Notes: generated from the sequence alone by a model not told the origin. 64,000 bases of DNA from Cryptomeria japonica (GCF_030272615.1 NC_081405.1:609140677-609204676), one strand, 5' to 3'. Shown: positions 1 through 12,643, numbered from the stretch's first letter. Numbers and translations are program-made.

Positions 1-1094
1 GAACCTATTGTAGTCTATTGATGGGCTTGATATGATTAATAGTAGTTGGATCAGATTTGCTGGACAGATCAAGTTTACTAAAAGTAGTAACCTTGTGTAG
101 AGGGTGAATAGTACAAAGACCTAAAAGAAGGAAATCAAGAAGTGTCAATCAATGTGGTGGTTGATTCAAAGAGGTAAATTCAATCTACTACAACCTATAT
201 CCTTGAAGAGAAGATTGAGATTACTAAACTTAGTAATCTACATGCAAAACGACCTAAAGATATTTAATGTGAGTGGCTAGTCTGATATCATTATGAAGAC
301 ATAGAATAAAATCTTGTTCGATACATAGAGCTGACTATAGGAAGAGGTAATTTACAATGATTTGATATTGGTGGGTGTTGCTAATGAGATAGTGACTAAG
401 GTAGAAACAAAAATATCTCCACTAGTGGAAAAAGATTTTTTTTTGTGCTGAAGAGTGGTGTTGTTGTAGCGGTGAATTTTAGAGAGAGTTTTTTTGTTGA
501 GAGAAAGATAGAGTGTGTTCCTGCTAAGAAAAAAATAGAGTAAGAATATAGTATTCAGGAGTGTAATGCAATAGAAGAAGAAGATAACTAGAGGAAGGAG
601 GAGAAATAGCAGATAAACCTTCAGTAGGTAGAGAAAGTTATTCTCATAATATGAGAAACTTGCAAGTGTTACAAACCTAATATATAACAAGGCTTTATCA
701 TTGTACTATAAACTTTAACAATCACTGTAGTTCTCTGAGTGGGTGCTCAGAGAAAGGGTGGGTACTCCTTTGAGTAGGTGCTTATAAAACTAGGGGTTAG
801 TTCTCCTTGAGTTGGTGCTCAAAATATTAGGGGTTGGTGCTCTTTGGTTTGGTGCCCTAAAACATATTGTAAACCTTTTTTTTTGTGAGGCTAGATTGGA
901 GCAGTAGACTCTAGTATCTATTCTCACTGAGGTTTTTCCCACATTGGGTTTTCCTCGTACATCTAGTGTTATGTGATGTGTTCTTGTGTGTTTTTTGTCT
1001 CAATTAATTTGCAGTAGCAGTATTTGTACACATAGTTAAAAAAAATTAAAATACACTCATTAACCCCTCTCTTAGTGTCCATTTGTGTTCTTCA
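1..1094 (+). repeat. 3' remnant of a plus-strand LTR retroelement, ending in an LTR fragment
   Basis: The part from about 700 to 1094 looks like LTR sequence. It has the poly-T/CCC then GGGTTTTCC signature near 931-960 that recurs in the other copia LTRs here, followed by an AACCCCTCTCTTAGTGT tract like the one just before the end of the LTR at 42288-43169. The junction with LINE sequence lies near 1094, where the RNase H reading frame of the minus-strand LINE stops being recognisable. Bases 1-690 hold only short fragments; one stretch near 150-330 faintly resembles the end of a copia integrase, which I cannot confirm. The LTR start and the partner LTR are not visible, so this could be a truncated element or a chimaera. 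Confidence 0.5.
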
Positions 1095-2832
1095 CTACGT
1101 AAGAAAGAATTCAACCTCCAGTTTGGGGTTTCTCCAGATTTTAGAGTATTATGATTATTGATGAGTCCCCTTCAATTTCCACCCTTCTTGATTCTAATTC
1201 CATGCATATTAAGAACCCTTCAATAGCTTCTTTGAGTTTTTCTATATTGTTTGCATCCACTTCTAAAGATTTACCCTACTTAACTATTGCCACCCCTTCC
1301 CATGAATGAATAATACAACTTCTTCCTAAAACTCTAGGGTTTCCAAAAGAGGTACCATCAAATTTCAGCTTCTACCACCCTAATTTGGGAGGGATCCAAA
1401 CACTTTGACTTATAGATTTCTTAGATGTTTCTCTCCATATTCCCACATGTGGAGGAACCTCCAACCCAAACCATCTTCCCTTCATATTATTATCCGAGCT
1501 AGAGAACTGCGATTCTTTTGAACCAAATGCTAATAATCTGCTATTTACTACCTCCACAATAGTTGCTTCAATCTTATTTAATAGGGCATCCCAAGATATT
1601 TTTTCCCATAAAAAATATTTCTATTTATTTTCTTTCATAATTCCCATATTAGGATAAAAGAAGAGGTTATCCATATGGAGCCAAATACATTTGAAGAGAA
1701 TAGTCTATGCTAACTTTTAAACATGACCAATATATCATTTGGGAGATCTAAAATCCAACCCCATAAAACACATAACCATTACCAACATCTATTAGCAAAG
1801 GGGTAGCTCAATAAAAAATGACCAATAGACTCTTCACTATGCTCAAATAAAACACAAATGGAAGAGCTTGTAAAGCCTAACTTCCTAAACCACTCAGCTA
1901 TTAGGACTCTACCTTGGAGGGTAGTCCAAGAAAAAAAACTAGCTTTAGGAAGACACATTTTATCCCAACAAAATTGAATCAGAATCACACTTTTTAAAAT
2001 TTACTTTCTTTATTATTAATCTATAACCATCTTTAGAATTATAGTTCCATAATTAGCTCCTATTCGTGTCACTAAGTTTGAACCAACTTTGAATGTTATA
2101 GATCTATTTTATAAAATATCCTTTAATTATATTAATTCTTCTCTCCTAATAGGGAGATCCTCAAAAAATTTCCATTTCCATACCAAAGAAATAAACCCTT
2201 CCAGAAATTCAATATAATCTCAAACATGAGTTCCCAAATTATTTCACATATTTCCTTGATGTTGTTAACATTCATCATTTTATCGAAATCATGATATCCT
2301 CCCCAAGAGTTTGACCACAAAAGAGCCCTTTGGCCATCTCCCATGTGCCAAAAAATTTGATATGTCATTATATCTCTACATTTTAATAAGAAGTTCCATA
2401 CTCTTGACCCTTTTGGGGGATTTTGAGTCCTAAAGACACTTTTTAGTCTCATATCTTCTAAATATTTTCTTTTAGGAATTTTGACCCATTTTAAATTTGA
2501 ATCCTTATAAAATTTTCCAACAAGTTTAGGTCCTAGGGCCTTATTTTTCCATATAGTTGGTTTCTCAAGCTGACTCCCTCCAAGTTCTTGTGTTTGCATA
2601 TGTTGTCCAAGGTAACCAATGCTATTTTCTTCTTTTCATCCATTCCTTGCTAATAATGGGATCTAATTTTCTTCTCTAAATTTGTGTTAGCTTCAATTGA
2701 AAGGGATAGACAATACATTAAATAAATTAGAAGAGCCGAGAGAACTTCCTTTAACATAGTAACTCTTCATGCCCAAGAAATCCATTTTGTTTTCCATGAC
2801 TCCATTTTTTTGTCCATTCCTTCACATATTGG
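1095..2832 (-). pseudogene. LINE ORF2, C-terminal part (zf-RVT, RNase H), broken
   Basis: This is the downstream part of a non-LTR retrotransposon polyprotein, read right to left. At 2132-2599 there is a typical plant LINE segment after the RT (WKNKALG, KYLEDMR, RALLWSNSWGG). At 1779-1988 there is a zf-RVT zinc-binding reverse-transcriptase domain (WDKMCLPKASFFSW, then CVLFEHSEES-GHFLL). From about 1370 down to 1095 the frame gives an RNase H-like region (LKFDGTSFGNPR, VDANNIEKLKEA, IEGDSS). Stops and frame changes break it throughout. It continues at 25771: if the copia insertion is removed and one ATTGG copy kept, the reading K-F-W-D-P-I-C-E-G runs straight through. The 3' end is cut near 1095 by the LTR remnant. 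Confidence 0.85.
2828..2832. repeat. Left 5-bp TSD of copia A (ATTGG)
   Basis: ATTGG lies directly before the TGTTAGCA start of the 5' LTR and is repeated at 25766-25770. Merging the two copies restores an open LINE reading frame, which supports both boundaries. Confidence 0.85.
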
Positions 2833-4342
2833 TGTTAGCAATATAGTAAGAGAGATTGTTGGCATTTCAATATCAGGAGATTGTTGATATTCAATAAGGA
2901 TATTGAGAAGGTTGTTGATGATTATTGATACAACTAAAGAAGGATGATAACTATCTTTATAACATTATTTTGTCATTGATGTCAAGAGATTGATTATCTG
3001 ATTCAGTATGATGTTGCAATATCTTAAGAAGATTGATTAGAAGAGAATTAAGATGTCGATAAAAGACACAGAAAGAATATGATGAATAAGAGGAGGAATA
3101 AGTTATTCAATGGGCAACTATTACCGAGTTAGACAATGATGAGATCATGATGTTTAGATTGTTTTGATATCCTGCATATGTTGTTGATTGTAAAGATAAT
3201 ACTATACTATGCAACCAACCAAAGAACCTAGTCGGTAAACCCAAAGGAACCTATTCGGTAAACCCTAAGGTTATCGATATCAGGTAATGAAGGCGAAATG
3301 TCTACCGAGTAAAGTTTAGGATTTACCGAGTTGTAACCAAGTTATGACAGTGCGCATTGGATGGATAAAAGCATTACTTTATGAAGGACAATGATTAGCT
3401 AGAGATATATAAATGATTGGTATGTCATTCATGAAGTTTGTTAAGGATCTATGGCAAAGGAAAATCGACAGGAAGATCTATAGCACAGATTGAACCGCAA
3501 TAACCTTGTGCAAGTTCCAAGAAAGGACTACAAGTCCTGAGGCAAGGTAAAACATTTTCAAATCGAAAGGATACATTGAACATAGTCAAGTTTGAAGATC
3601 TGATGGCTAAGATTGATCATGGGAAATGTGAATCAAAGATATTAAGCGGTTAACAATTGTTTATAAATAAGGAATTGTTGATAAACAATGTATGTGGGCA
3701 ATTGTATGCAGAGGGGATGCCACATAGTGATTACCGAGCACAGAAGCTTGAAGACCTGTTTGAATAACAGAGTAGAGAGCCCAACAGAGGGACAAGATAA
3801 GTCCTATGACTAGATTTTTTTGAGCAAGTAAGAATTTGCTTTAGCATTTTAGATGTGAAGTTGTAGATAGATGTGATGTGATAGAAATTCTCTTAACCAA
3901 GTGGACTTAACAGTGTTATTTGTAAACCTTCTAGCAAGGTAACATTCTAGTTGAGTGTTTGAAATCCTTTAACAAGGTCACTTCTAACAAACTGAAGATC
4001 CTAACAGATGTGAGGGAAATCCCTTAACTGGGTCACATCTAGCAATGTGTTTGTAATCTTTAACAGGATTTTCTTTTAATCGAGCATACTCTAGAAGAGT
4101 ATATTTCTTAGTGGGTCTGAAATCCCATGGTGGTTTTTCCCTATTTGGGTTTCCACGTTAAATCTGGTGTTATGAGTATTATGATGATTATGTGTTTATG
4201 AGTTTGCATGTTTAGCAGGTTTTTTGATTATATTGTTGAAGTATAACTTACCGAGGTTGAATTTGTTGTTTTTATGGAAGATTAAGTTTGTATGATTCAC
4301 TCCCCCTCTCATCTTGTTAGCTATTGGCATCTGTACTTTACA
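2833..4342 (+). repeat. 5' LTR of copia A (1510 bp)
   Basis: It begins TGTTAGCA and ends TTTACA. It aligns end to end with 24223-25746. The TTTTTCCCTATTTGGG/TTTCCACG signature near 4134-4157 marks the R/U5 region. The CTCCCCCTCTCATCTTG tract near 4300 precedes the end. Differences from the 3' LTR are frequent enough to indicate an old insertion. Confidence 0.9.
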
Positions 4343-4357
4343 TTAAGTATCAAAGCT
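4343..4357 (+). other. Primer-binding site of copia A
   Basis: TTAAGTATCAAAGCT directly follows the LTR. It is a degraded form of the TTGGTATCAGAGC consensus complementary to the 3' end of initiator tRNA-Met, which appears less altered at 43170 and 57923. Confidence 0.7.
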
Positions 4358-4406
4358 TTGGACTCCGGAAGAAAAGTTTAAAGGTACTTGAGGCAAAGAT
4401 CCGAAG

Positions 4407-6627
4407 ATGTATAAAACGGATGCACTGAAGCTGAACAAGTCAAGTTTCTCCACATTGTAGAAAAGGATGAATATGCATTTATCAGGAATTGGAGAATATG
4501 CAACATATTATCTGGAGAATGATTATATTGCATTGAGCACCAACCCTATGACCTTGGAAGAGATAAAGGCAAAGCAAGAACATTTTCAAGCTATGATTGA
4601 AATTACATCAGCATTGACCAACTTAGAATTTAATGATCTAGAAGGCTGCAATGATGTAAAAGCAATGTGGACTAAGCTCATATCTGTGTATGGAGGTGAT
4701 GAACATGTTCAAAAAGAAAAAGTAGGTAGTCTAAGAGGACAACTTGAATCCATGAGAATGAATGAAGTTGAGAACATAACCCAATATAGTACAAGACTAA
4801 AGGAGATTGTCAATCAAATTAAAGGAGAAAGTGGAACTATTGAAGAAAATGATATAACAAGTAAGTTGTTGAGAACCCTACTACTAGCCTATGCTATTCA
4901 AGTCTCTGCAATCAATGAATTGAGGTCTGTACCTAACATACCAGTTTCTTTAGATGCTACTATTGGTAAGCTACATGCATTTGAGTTAAGTAATTTTGAT
5001 AACAGTGGGTCTTCGGTAAATAAAGTTGAATATGCATTTAGTTCTCTTCATATTAGTGAATCTGATGATTACAATGATAGAATGAGTAAGTACTCTGAAG
5101 GGAATCACAATGGAGCAAGTGAAAGATTTCATAAGAACATGGAAGAAGTGTACAAATTATATGAGGAAATCAAGAAGCAAGAAGAGTTTGAAGCATTATT
5201 AGCTAGAAGGTTACCGAGAGGAAAATGTAAGTATAAAGGGAAGCTACCTTTAAAATGTTTCAATTATGATAAGATAGGACATATGGCTTCTAACTGCCTT
5301 GACAAAGAATCTAGTGAAAATAGAGAATACCGAGATAACAGGCAGAAAGACTACCAATACAGAGGACACCGAGACATCAAAAGGAGAGATAGAAAGACAT
5401 GTCTAGTAGGTGATGAGGAATTCAACGATGGAAAATCTGATGAAATTGATACCGAGGAAGTTGTTTATGTGGCTATTAAGGATGGATCTGATGAAGAAAG
5501 GTATGAAGAAAAAGCTCTAATATCTCACATAAATAATAATGATTCTTGGATCATAGATAGTGAATGCTCATATCATATGATAGGTGATAAACACAAGTTT
5601 GTTAAATTAGAAGACTATGATGGAGGCTATGTAAGATTTGGTAATGATGTACCATGTCCGATGAAAGGTAAAGGATCTATAACACTTCTTGACAATGCTA
5701 AATGTGATGATGTATACTGGGTTGAAGGATTGAAATACAATTTGTTGAGTGTAGCACAACTAAACAATACAGGATACCGAATAGAATTTCCGAAAGGAAT
5801 TGTCAAAGTTCATGACAAGCATGGAAAGTTAGCTACTACCGGGACACAAACAAAAGGTAATACATTTCATCTTGACTCAACTCAGAACAAGTGTCTTTAT
5901 GCAAAGATAGATGATACCTGGTTATGGCATAAAAGGTTTTGTCATGTAAATTTTGATAATCTGATCAAAATAAGTAAGAAGCACCGAGTGAGAGGTCTAC
6001 CGAGTCTTGAAAAACTTGAGGATGCTATGTGCCGAGGATGCCAGATGGGTAAGATGACAAGATAAAGCTTTACAAGTAAGTCCTACACTTCTAAAGGAAT
6101 TTTAGATCTAGTACATACTGATCTTTGTGGTCCTATGAAAGTTCAAAGTTATTATGGTGATAAATGTTTCATATTATGTGTGGATGATTACTCAAGGATG
6201 ATGTCAGTCATGTTTTTTTTTTAAAAATCAGAAGCTTTTCAAATGTTTAAATGGTACAAGGTAAGAGTTGAAAATGAAACAAGAAGACAACTGAAATGTA
6301 TTAGATCTGATAGAGGAGGAGAATTCACTTCTGATGAATTTAACTTATTCTGCAATGATCATGGTATAAAGAGGCAAGTATCTGCACCGAGAACACCTCA
6401 GCAAAATGGGATAGCCGAGAGAAGAAATGGATCAATTGTGGATTGTGCAAGAACCCTGATGATAGAAAAGAGGGTACCTCAAACATTTTGGAGAGAAGCA
6501 ATCAACACTGCAGTTTACACCCTGAACCGAGTTTAATTGAAGAAAGGAACTATGAAGACACCATATGAGATTTGGTATGACAAGAAACCTAATGTAAGTT
6601 ATTTTAAAATCTTTGGAAGTAGATGCT
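4407..6627 (+). pseudogene. Copia A gag-protease-integrase (first part of polyprotein)
   Basis: The likely start is ATG at 4407; a TAG at 4458 then separates it from the longer open stretch from 4467. Gag covers roughly 4407-5300 and ends in a CCHC knuckle at 5256-5297 (CFNYDKIGHMASNC) in which the second Cys is Tyr. The protease active site at 5556-5564 reads D-S-E where D-S-G is expected. GAG-pre-integrase (LWHKRFCHVNF) lies near 5920-5960. The integrase triad is visible as Asp at 6120 (HTDLCGP), Asp at 6309 (SDRGGEF) and Glu at 6417 (NGIAERR), with D35E spacing. Stops occur at 6063, in the poly-T stretch near 6221, and at 6534 (consistent with CAA to TAA). The frame is cut at 6627 by the DNA transposon and resumes at 21750. 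Confidence 0.93.
6624..6627. repeat. Left 4-bp TSD of the 15.1-kb transposon (TGCT)
   Basis: TGCT is repeated at 21746-21749. Merging the copies restores AGA-TGC-TAT-GTT-AAC in the copia frame (R-C-Y-V-N). The homologous positions in copia B and copia E read K-C-Y-I and K-C-F-I. Confidence 0.88.
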
Positions 6628-6658
6628 GGGTAGGTGCAGGATCATGGTGTGCCAAAAC
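6628..6658 (+). repeat. Left terminal inverted repeat
   Basis: It begins GGGTAGGTGCAGGATCA and runs to GCCAAAAC. Against the reverse complement of the right end it differs at positions 5, 6, 10, 18, 21, 23 and 31. The core GTG-AGGATCA-GG-G-GCCAAAA is shared. Confidence 0.85.
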
Positions 6659-6887
6659 AAGCCCTTAAGTGGCAATGAAATTTTAGAAAAATCAGAGTTA
6701 TGCAACTTGACATGAAAATTTGAATAAGTTGTGAACATAATTTTTAAAATATGTAAGAAGAGAATATATATAAAATTGAATGTAGTTTCTAAGCTACTAG
6801 TTGGTTTTTGGAAAAAAAAAATCCTATTTGATGAAAATTTCAAATTTCAATGTAGTGGTACTAAAATTTCAGGAAAAAAATAAGAAG

Positions 6888-7235
6888 TAGACGTATGTCT
6901 GACCACCCTAATCAAAATCAAATCTTAATATTTTTTATAATATTTATAATATAAGTATTAGACTCATGTCCAGATGTGACACATATTTTGTTTTTAATTT
7001 TTTATGAATTAAATAATTATTTATGATTTTTTTACTACAGCTTTTCAGAAATTCAGAAACTCCTATGTCTGACCACCTTAACTTGGTCAAAACCTTATGA
7101 AATTTTTTTTTTTAAAATTTTTCCCTATAGTAGACGAAGCATAGGATGTGACGCATGTTTCGGTTTCAAAAAATGTTATACCGTTTGAAAGTTATGAGTG
7201 TTTTTCAATCAATATATCAAACAGGACTATTGTTG
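6888..7235. repeat. About 173-bp direct duplication in the left arm
   Basis: TATGTCTGACCACC-TAA occurs near 6894 and again near 7065. AT-GATGTGAC-CAT follows each copy, near 6972 and 7143. The copies are diverged and T-rich. There is no ORF of interest. Such subterminal duplications are common in plant DNA transposons. Confidence 0.55.
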
Positions 7236-7510
7236 GAATTCAATTAGAAAATAAATAATAATTATTTACTAAAGTCGAAATAAGACAAGCCTTATATTGT
7301 TGAAAATCGGGGAACATCCTTAAAAAACCCTTTTCGTTTTATCCATTTTGGCTACAAAAAAAGTCGTCAGCCACCAGTGTAAAGTCTAGAAAACTAGGGA
7401 ATACTGAAAAACACATTTTTTCAGTTGACTTTCCAGGCTTGTAACTTCCAAGCCTAATACCAAAGCATTCCCGAGCCGAAATTTGAAATTTGAAAATTTG
7501 AGTACAAAAA

Positions 7511-7525
7511 TCGGATATCAGATTT
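7511..7525 (+). promoter_or_regulatory. GATATC motif, copy 1 (left arm)
   Basis: TCGGATATCAGATTT is a half-site of the palindrome at 7599-7631. It lies about 0.9 kb inside the left end of the transposon. Function is unknown; the motif recurs at four other places in this element. Confidence 0.45.
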
Positions 7526-7552
7526 TTGTAAAAAAATTTGCAGTCCTCGATG

Positions 7553-7650
7553 AATTTCCCTTTGCCGCCATTTATGAAGTAAACTACCACATGGTAGAAA
7601 TCCGATATCCGATTAAATCGGATATCGGATTTTATGAGTCATATTTTAAA
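7553..7650 (+). repeat. Left arm of a ~96-bp inverted repeat flanking the satellite block
   Basis: AATTTCCC-TTGCCGCC, AAACTACCACATGG, the GATATC palindrome and GTCATATTTTA appear here in the same order as in the reverse complement of 12644-12738. By eye about 85% of positions agree. The (GA)n tract begins immediately inside this arm, and a (CT)n tract ends immediately inside the other. Confidence 0.8.
7599..7631 (+). promoter_or_regulatory. Perfect 16-bp inverted repeat with 1-bp spacer (GATATC palindrome)
   Basis: AATCCGATATCCGATT is followed by one A and then by its exact reverse complement AATCGGATATCGGATT. Each arm contains the palindromic core GATATC. A symmetric site like this could bind a dimeric protein such as the transposase or the product of the second gene; that is inference. 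Confidence 0.6.
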
Positions 7651-7677
7651 GAGGGAGAGAAGGAGAGGGAGAGAGAG

Positions 7678-7710
<33 letters not shown>

Positions 7711-7715
7711 GAGAG

Positions 7716-7775
<60 letters not shown>

Positions 7776-7815
7776 GATGGAGAGAGAAGGAGAGAGAGAA
7801 GGAGAGGGAGGGAGG

Positions 7816-7846
<31 letters not shown>

Positions 7847-7929
7847 AGAGAGGGAGAGGGAGAGAGAGAGAGGGAGAGAGAGAGGAGGAGAGGGAGAGAG
7901 GGAGAGAGAGGTAGGGAGAGAGGTAGAGG

Positions 7930-7990
<61 letters not shown>

Positions 7991-8018
7991 GAAGGAAGGA
8001 AGGAGAGAGAGAGAGAGA
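7651..8018. repeat. (GA)n microsatellite with GGA interruptions
   Basis: A purine-only tract of GA dinucleotides with occasional GGGA and GGAGG. It is open in several frames, giving Arg/Glu-rich and Ser/Leu-rich translations that are only low-complexity. It mirrors the (CT)n tract at 12001-12643. Confidence 0.95.
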
Positions 8019-11000
8019 CCATATGACCCCTAATGACACAATTTAGTGTCTTAAGGGGATCTATGGTGTCGTTAGGGGTCATATGGTGTCTTGGGACACC
8101 AAAGGACCCCTTAAGATACCAAATCATGTCGTTAGGGGTCATATTGTGTCTTACGACCCATAACTATGACCCCTAATGACAGTTATGTGATATGGTGTCC
8201 CATGAACCCTTATGACCTCTCAAGACACCATATGACCCCTAATGACACCATATTGGGTCGCTTTGGGTCATATTATGTCCTAAGGGGTCATATTGTGGTC
8301 TATGACCCCTAAGGACACCATATGACCCCTAACGACATGATTTGGTGTCTTAAGGGGTCCTATGGTGTCGTTAGGGGTCATATGGTGTTCGTAGGGGTCA
8401 TATGGTGTATTGGGACACCATAGGACCCCTTAGGACACAATATGACCCCTTAGGACACAATATGACCCAAAGCGACCCAATATGGTGTCATTAGGGGTCA
8501 TATGGTGTCCTAAGAGGTCATAAGGGTTCATGGGAGACCATATGACCCCTATGGACACCATATGACCCCTAACGACACCATCGGACCCCTTAAGACACCA
8601 AATCATGTTGTTAGGGGTCATATTGTGTCCTAAGGGGTCCTATGGTGTCCCAAGCCACCATATGACCCCTATGGACACCATATGACCCCTAGTGACACCA
8701 TAGGACCCCTTAAGACACCAAATCATGTCGTTAGGGGTCATATTGTGTCTTACGGGGTCGTAGGACACAATATGACCCCTAACGAAACAATTTGGTGTCT
8801 TAAGGGGTCTTATGGTGTCACAAGACACCATATGATCCCTAACGACACCATAGGACCCCTTAAGACACCAAATCATAACATTAGGGGTCATATTGTGTCT
8901 TACAGAGTCGTAGGACACAATATGACCCCTAACGACATGATTTGGTGTCTTAAGGGGTCCGATGGTGTTGTTAGGGGTCATATGGTGTCCATAGGGGTCA
9001 TATGGTGTCCCATGAACACTTATGACCTGTTAGGACACTATATGACCCCTAGTGACACCATATTGGGTCGCTTTGGGTCATATTGTGTCGTTAGGGGTCA
9101 TACTGTGTCTCAAGGGGTCCTATGGTGTCCCAAGACACTATATGACCCCTATGGACACCATATGACCCCTAACGACACCATATGACCCCTTAAGACACCA
9201 AATCATGTTGTTAGGGGTCATATTGTCTCCTACGACCCCGTACGACACAATATGATCCCTAACGATATTATTTGGTGTCTTAAGGGGTGCTATGGTGTTG
9301 TTAGGGGTCATATGGTCTCCATAGCAGTCATATGGTGTCTTGGGACACCATAGGACCCCTTAAGACACCATATGACCCCTAATGACACCATATTGGGTCG
9401 CTTTGGATCATATTGTGTTGTTAGGGGTCATATTCTTTATTAAGGGGTCCTATGGTGTTCCAAGACACTATATGACCCCTATGGACACCATATTACCCCT
9501 AACAACACCATAGGACTGCTTAAGACACCAAATCATGTCATTAGGGGTCATATTGTGTCCTACGACCCCGTACAACACAATATGATCCCTAACGATATTA
9601 TTTGGTGTCTTAAGGGGTCCTATTATGTCGTTAGGGGTCATATGGTGTCCATAGTAGTCATATGGTGTCTTGGGACACCATAGGACCCCTTAAGACACCA
9701 TATGACCCCTAATGACACCATATTGGATCGCTTTGGATCATATTGTGTCGTTAGGTGTCATATTGTGTCTTAAGGGGTCCTATGGTGTCCCAAGACACTA
9801 TATGACCCCTATGGACACCATATGACCCCTAACGACATGATAGGACCCCTTAAGACACCAAATCATATCGTTAGGGGTCATATTGTGTCGTACAACCCCA
9901 TTATGACACAATATGATCCCTAATGATATTATTTGGTGTCTTAAGGGGTCCTATGGTGTCGTTAGGGGTCATATGGTGTCCATAGTAGTCATATGGTGTC
10001 TTGGGACACCATAGGACCCCTTAAGACACCATATGACCCCTAATGACACCATATTGGGTCGCTTTGGATCATATTGTGTCGTTAGGGGTCATATTTTGTC
10101 TTAAGGGGTCCTATGGTGTCCCAAGACACTATATGACCCCTATGGACACCATATGACCCCTAACGACACCATAGGACCCATTAAGATACCAAATCATGTC
10201 GTTAGGGGTCATATTGTGTCCTACGACCCCGTACGACACAATATGATCCCTAATAATATGATTTGGTGTCTTAAGGGGTCCTATGGTGTTGTTAGGGGTC
10301 ATATGGTGTCCATAGGGGTCATATGGTGTCTTGGGACACCATAGGACCCCTTAAGACACCATATGACCCCTAATGACACCATATTGGGTCGCTTTGGGTC
10401 ATATTGTGTTGTTAGGGGTCATATTGTGTCTTAAGGGGTCCTGTTGTGTCCCAAGACACTATATGACCCCTAATGACACCATAGAACCCCTTAAGACACC
10501 AAATCATGTCGTTAGGGATCATATTATGTCGTATGGGGTCGTAGGACATAATATGACCCCTAACGACATGAGTTGGTGTCGTTAGGGGTCATATGGTGTC
10601 ATTAGGGGTCATATGGTGTCTTGGGACACCATAGGACCCCTTAAGACAAAATATGACCCCTAACGACACAATATGACCCAAAGCGACCCAATATGGTGTC
10701 ATTAGGGGTCATATGGTTTCCTAAGAGGTCATAAATGTTCATGGGACACCATATGACCCCTAACGACACCATCAGACCCCTTAAGACCCCAAATCATGTC
10801 GTTAGGGGTCATATTGCATCCTAAGGGGTGCTATGGTGTCCGAAGACACCATATGACCCCTATGGACACCATATGACCCCTCACGACACCATAGGACCCC
10901 TTAAGACACCAAATCATGTCGTTAGGGGTCATATTGTGTCTTACGGGGTCGTAGGACACAATATGACTCCTAACGACACAATTTGGTGTCTTAAGGGGTC

Positions 11001-12000
11001 TTATGGTGTCACAAGACACCATATGATCCGTAACGACACCGTAGGACTCCTTAAGACACCAAATCATAACATTCAGGGTCATATTGTGTCTTACGGGGTC
11101 GTTGGACACAATATGACCCCTAACGACATGATTTGGTGTCTTAAGGGGTCTGATGGTGTTGTTAGGGGTCACATGGTGTCCCATGAACCCTTATGACCTC
11201 TTAGGACACCATATGACCCCTAATGATACCATATTGGGTCACTTTGGGTCATATTGTGTCGTTAGGGGTCATATTATGTCTTAAGGGGTCCTATGGTGTC
11301 CCAAGACACCATATGACCCCTAACGACACCATAGGACCCCTTAAGACACCAAATCATGTCATTAGGGGTCATATTGTGTCCTACGACCCCGTACGACACA
11401 ATGTGATCCCTAACGATATTATTTGGTGTCTTAAGTGGTCCTATGGTGTCGTTAGGGGTCATATGGTGTCCCATGAACCCTTATAACCTCTTAGGACACC
11501 ATATGACCCCTAATGACACCATATTGGTTCACTTTGGGTCATATTGTGTCCTAGGGGGTCATATTGTGTCTCAAGGGGTCCTATGGTGTCCCAAGACACC
11601 ATATGATCCCTATGGACACCATATGAACCCTAACGACACCATAGGACCCCTTAAGACACCAAATCATGTCATTAGGGGTCATATTGTGTCATACAGGGTC
11701 GTAGGACACAATATGACCCCTAGCGCCATGATTTGGTGTCTTAAGGGGTCCTATGGTGTCATTAGGGGTCATATGGTGTCCATAGGGATCATATGCTGTC
11801 TTGGGACACCATAGGACCCCTTAAGACACAATATGACCCCTTAGGACACAATATCACCCAAAGCAACCCAATATGGTGTCATTAGGGGTTATATGGTGTC
11901 CTAAGAGGTCATAAGGGTTCATAGGACACCATATGACCCCTATCGACACCATCGAACCCCTTAAGACACCAAATCATGTCGTTAGGGGTCATATTGTGTG
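8019..12000. repeat. 4-kb palindromic satellite of 20-bp modules, with a ~330-bp higher-order unit
   Basis: The array is built from a 20-bp module of the type GACCCCTAACGACACCATAT and from its reverse complement, alternating in short runs. As a result the translations of both strands are nearly the same. A longer repeat is visible: the phrase TACGACCCCGTACGACACAA (or close variants) starts at 9231, 9561, 9891 and 10222, so that part is organised in units of 330-331 bp. Flanking parts use other unit orders. Module variants differ mainly at TAACGA/TAATGA/TATGGA/TTAAGA and CCATAT/CCATAG/CAAATC. Open frames of up to about 165 codons run through it but show no protein character. Confidence 0.95.
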
Positions 12001-12318
12001 TCTCTCTCTCTCCCTCTCTCCCTCTCCTCCTTTGTCTCTCTCTCTCCCTCTCTCCCTCTCCTCCTCTCTCTCTCTCTCCATCTCTCCCTCTCCTCCTCTC
12101 TCTCTTTCTCTCTCCCTCTCTCCCTCTCCTCCTCCTCTCTCTCTCTCTCTCCCTCTCCTCTCTCTCTCTCTCTCTCCCTCTCCTCCTCTCTCTCTCTCTC
12201 CCTCTCCCTCTCTCCCTCTCCTCCTGTCTCTCTCTCTCTCCCTCTCTCCTCCTCTCTCTCTCTCTCTCCCTCTCTCCCTCTCTCCTCCTCTCTCTCTCTC
12301 TCTCCCTCTCTCCCTCTC

Positions 12319-12354
<36 letters not shown>

Positions 12355-12480
12355 TCTCTCTCTCTCTCTCTCCCTCTCTCCCTCTCCTCCTCTTTGTCTC
12401 TCTCCCTCTCTCCCTCTCCTCTCTCTCTCTCTCCCTCTCCTCCTCTCTCTCTCTTTATCTCTCTCTCTCTCCCTCTCCTC

Positions 12481-12511
<31 letters not shown>

Positions 12512-12643
12512 TCCTCCTCTCTCTCTCTCTCTCTCCCTCCCTCTCCTCCTCTCTCTCTCTCTCTCTCTCTCCCTCTCTCCCTTTCCTCCTCTCTCTCTCT
12601 CTCTCTTCCTCTCTCCCTCTCCTCCTCCTCTCTCTCTCTCTCT
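12001..12643. repeat. (CT)n microsatellite with CCCTCTCCTCCT interruptions
   Basis: A pyrimidine-only tract of CT dinucleotides with a recurring CCCTCTCCTCCT segment every 30-60 bases. All three plus frames are open because no stop can form. It is the mirror of the (GA)n tract on the other side of the satellite. Confidence 0.95.

Noticed and set aside
7483-7640. Plus-strand ORF beginning MKFENLSTKIGYQIF
   Set aside because: Only the first ~50 codons are not low complexity and they overlap the inverted repeat and palindrome; no homology recognised.
7632-8142. Long ORFs rich in Arg/Glu or Ser/Leu on both strands
   Set aside because: They arise from GA/CT dinucleotide tracts, in which stop codons are nearly impossible; no protein signature.
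8430-11814. Many ORFs of 60-120 codons with recurring peptides on both strands of the satellite
   Set aside because: The peptides are translations of the 20-bp modules and their reverse complements; the same text on both strands shows that it reflects DNA repeats.
8019-12000. A CRISPR-like array (regular short repeats)
   Set aside because: There are no unique spacers; modules are contiguous and occur in both orientations, in a plant nuclear context.
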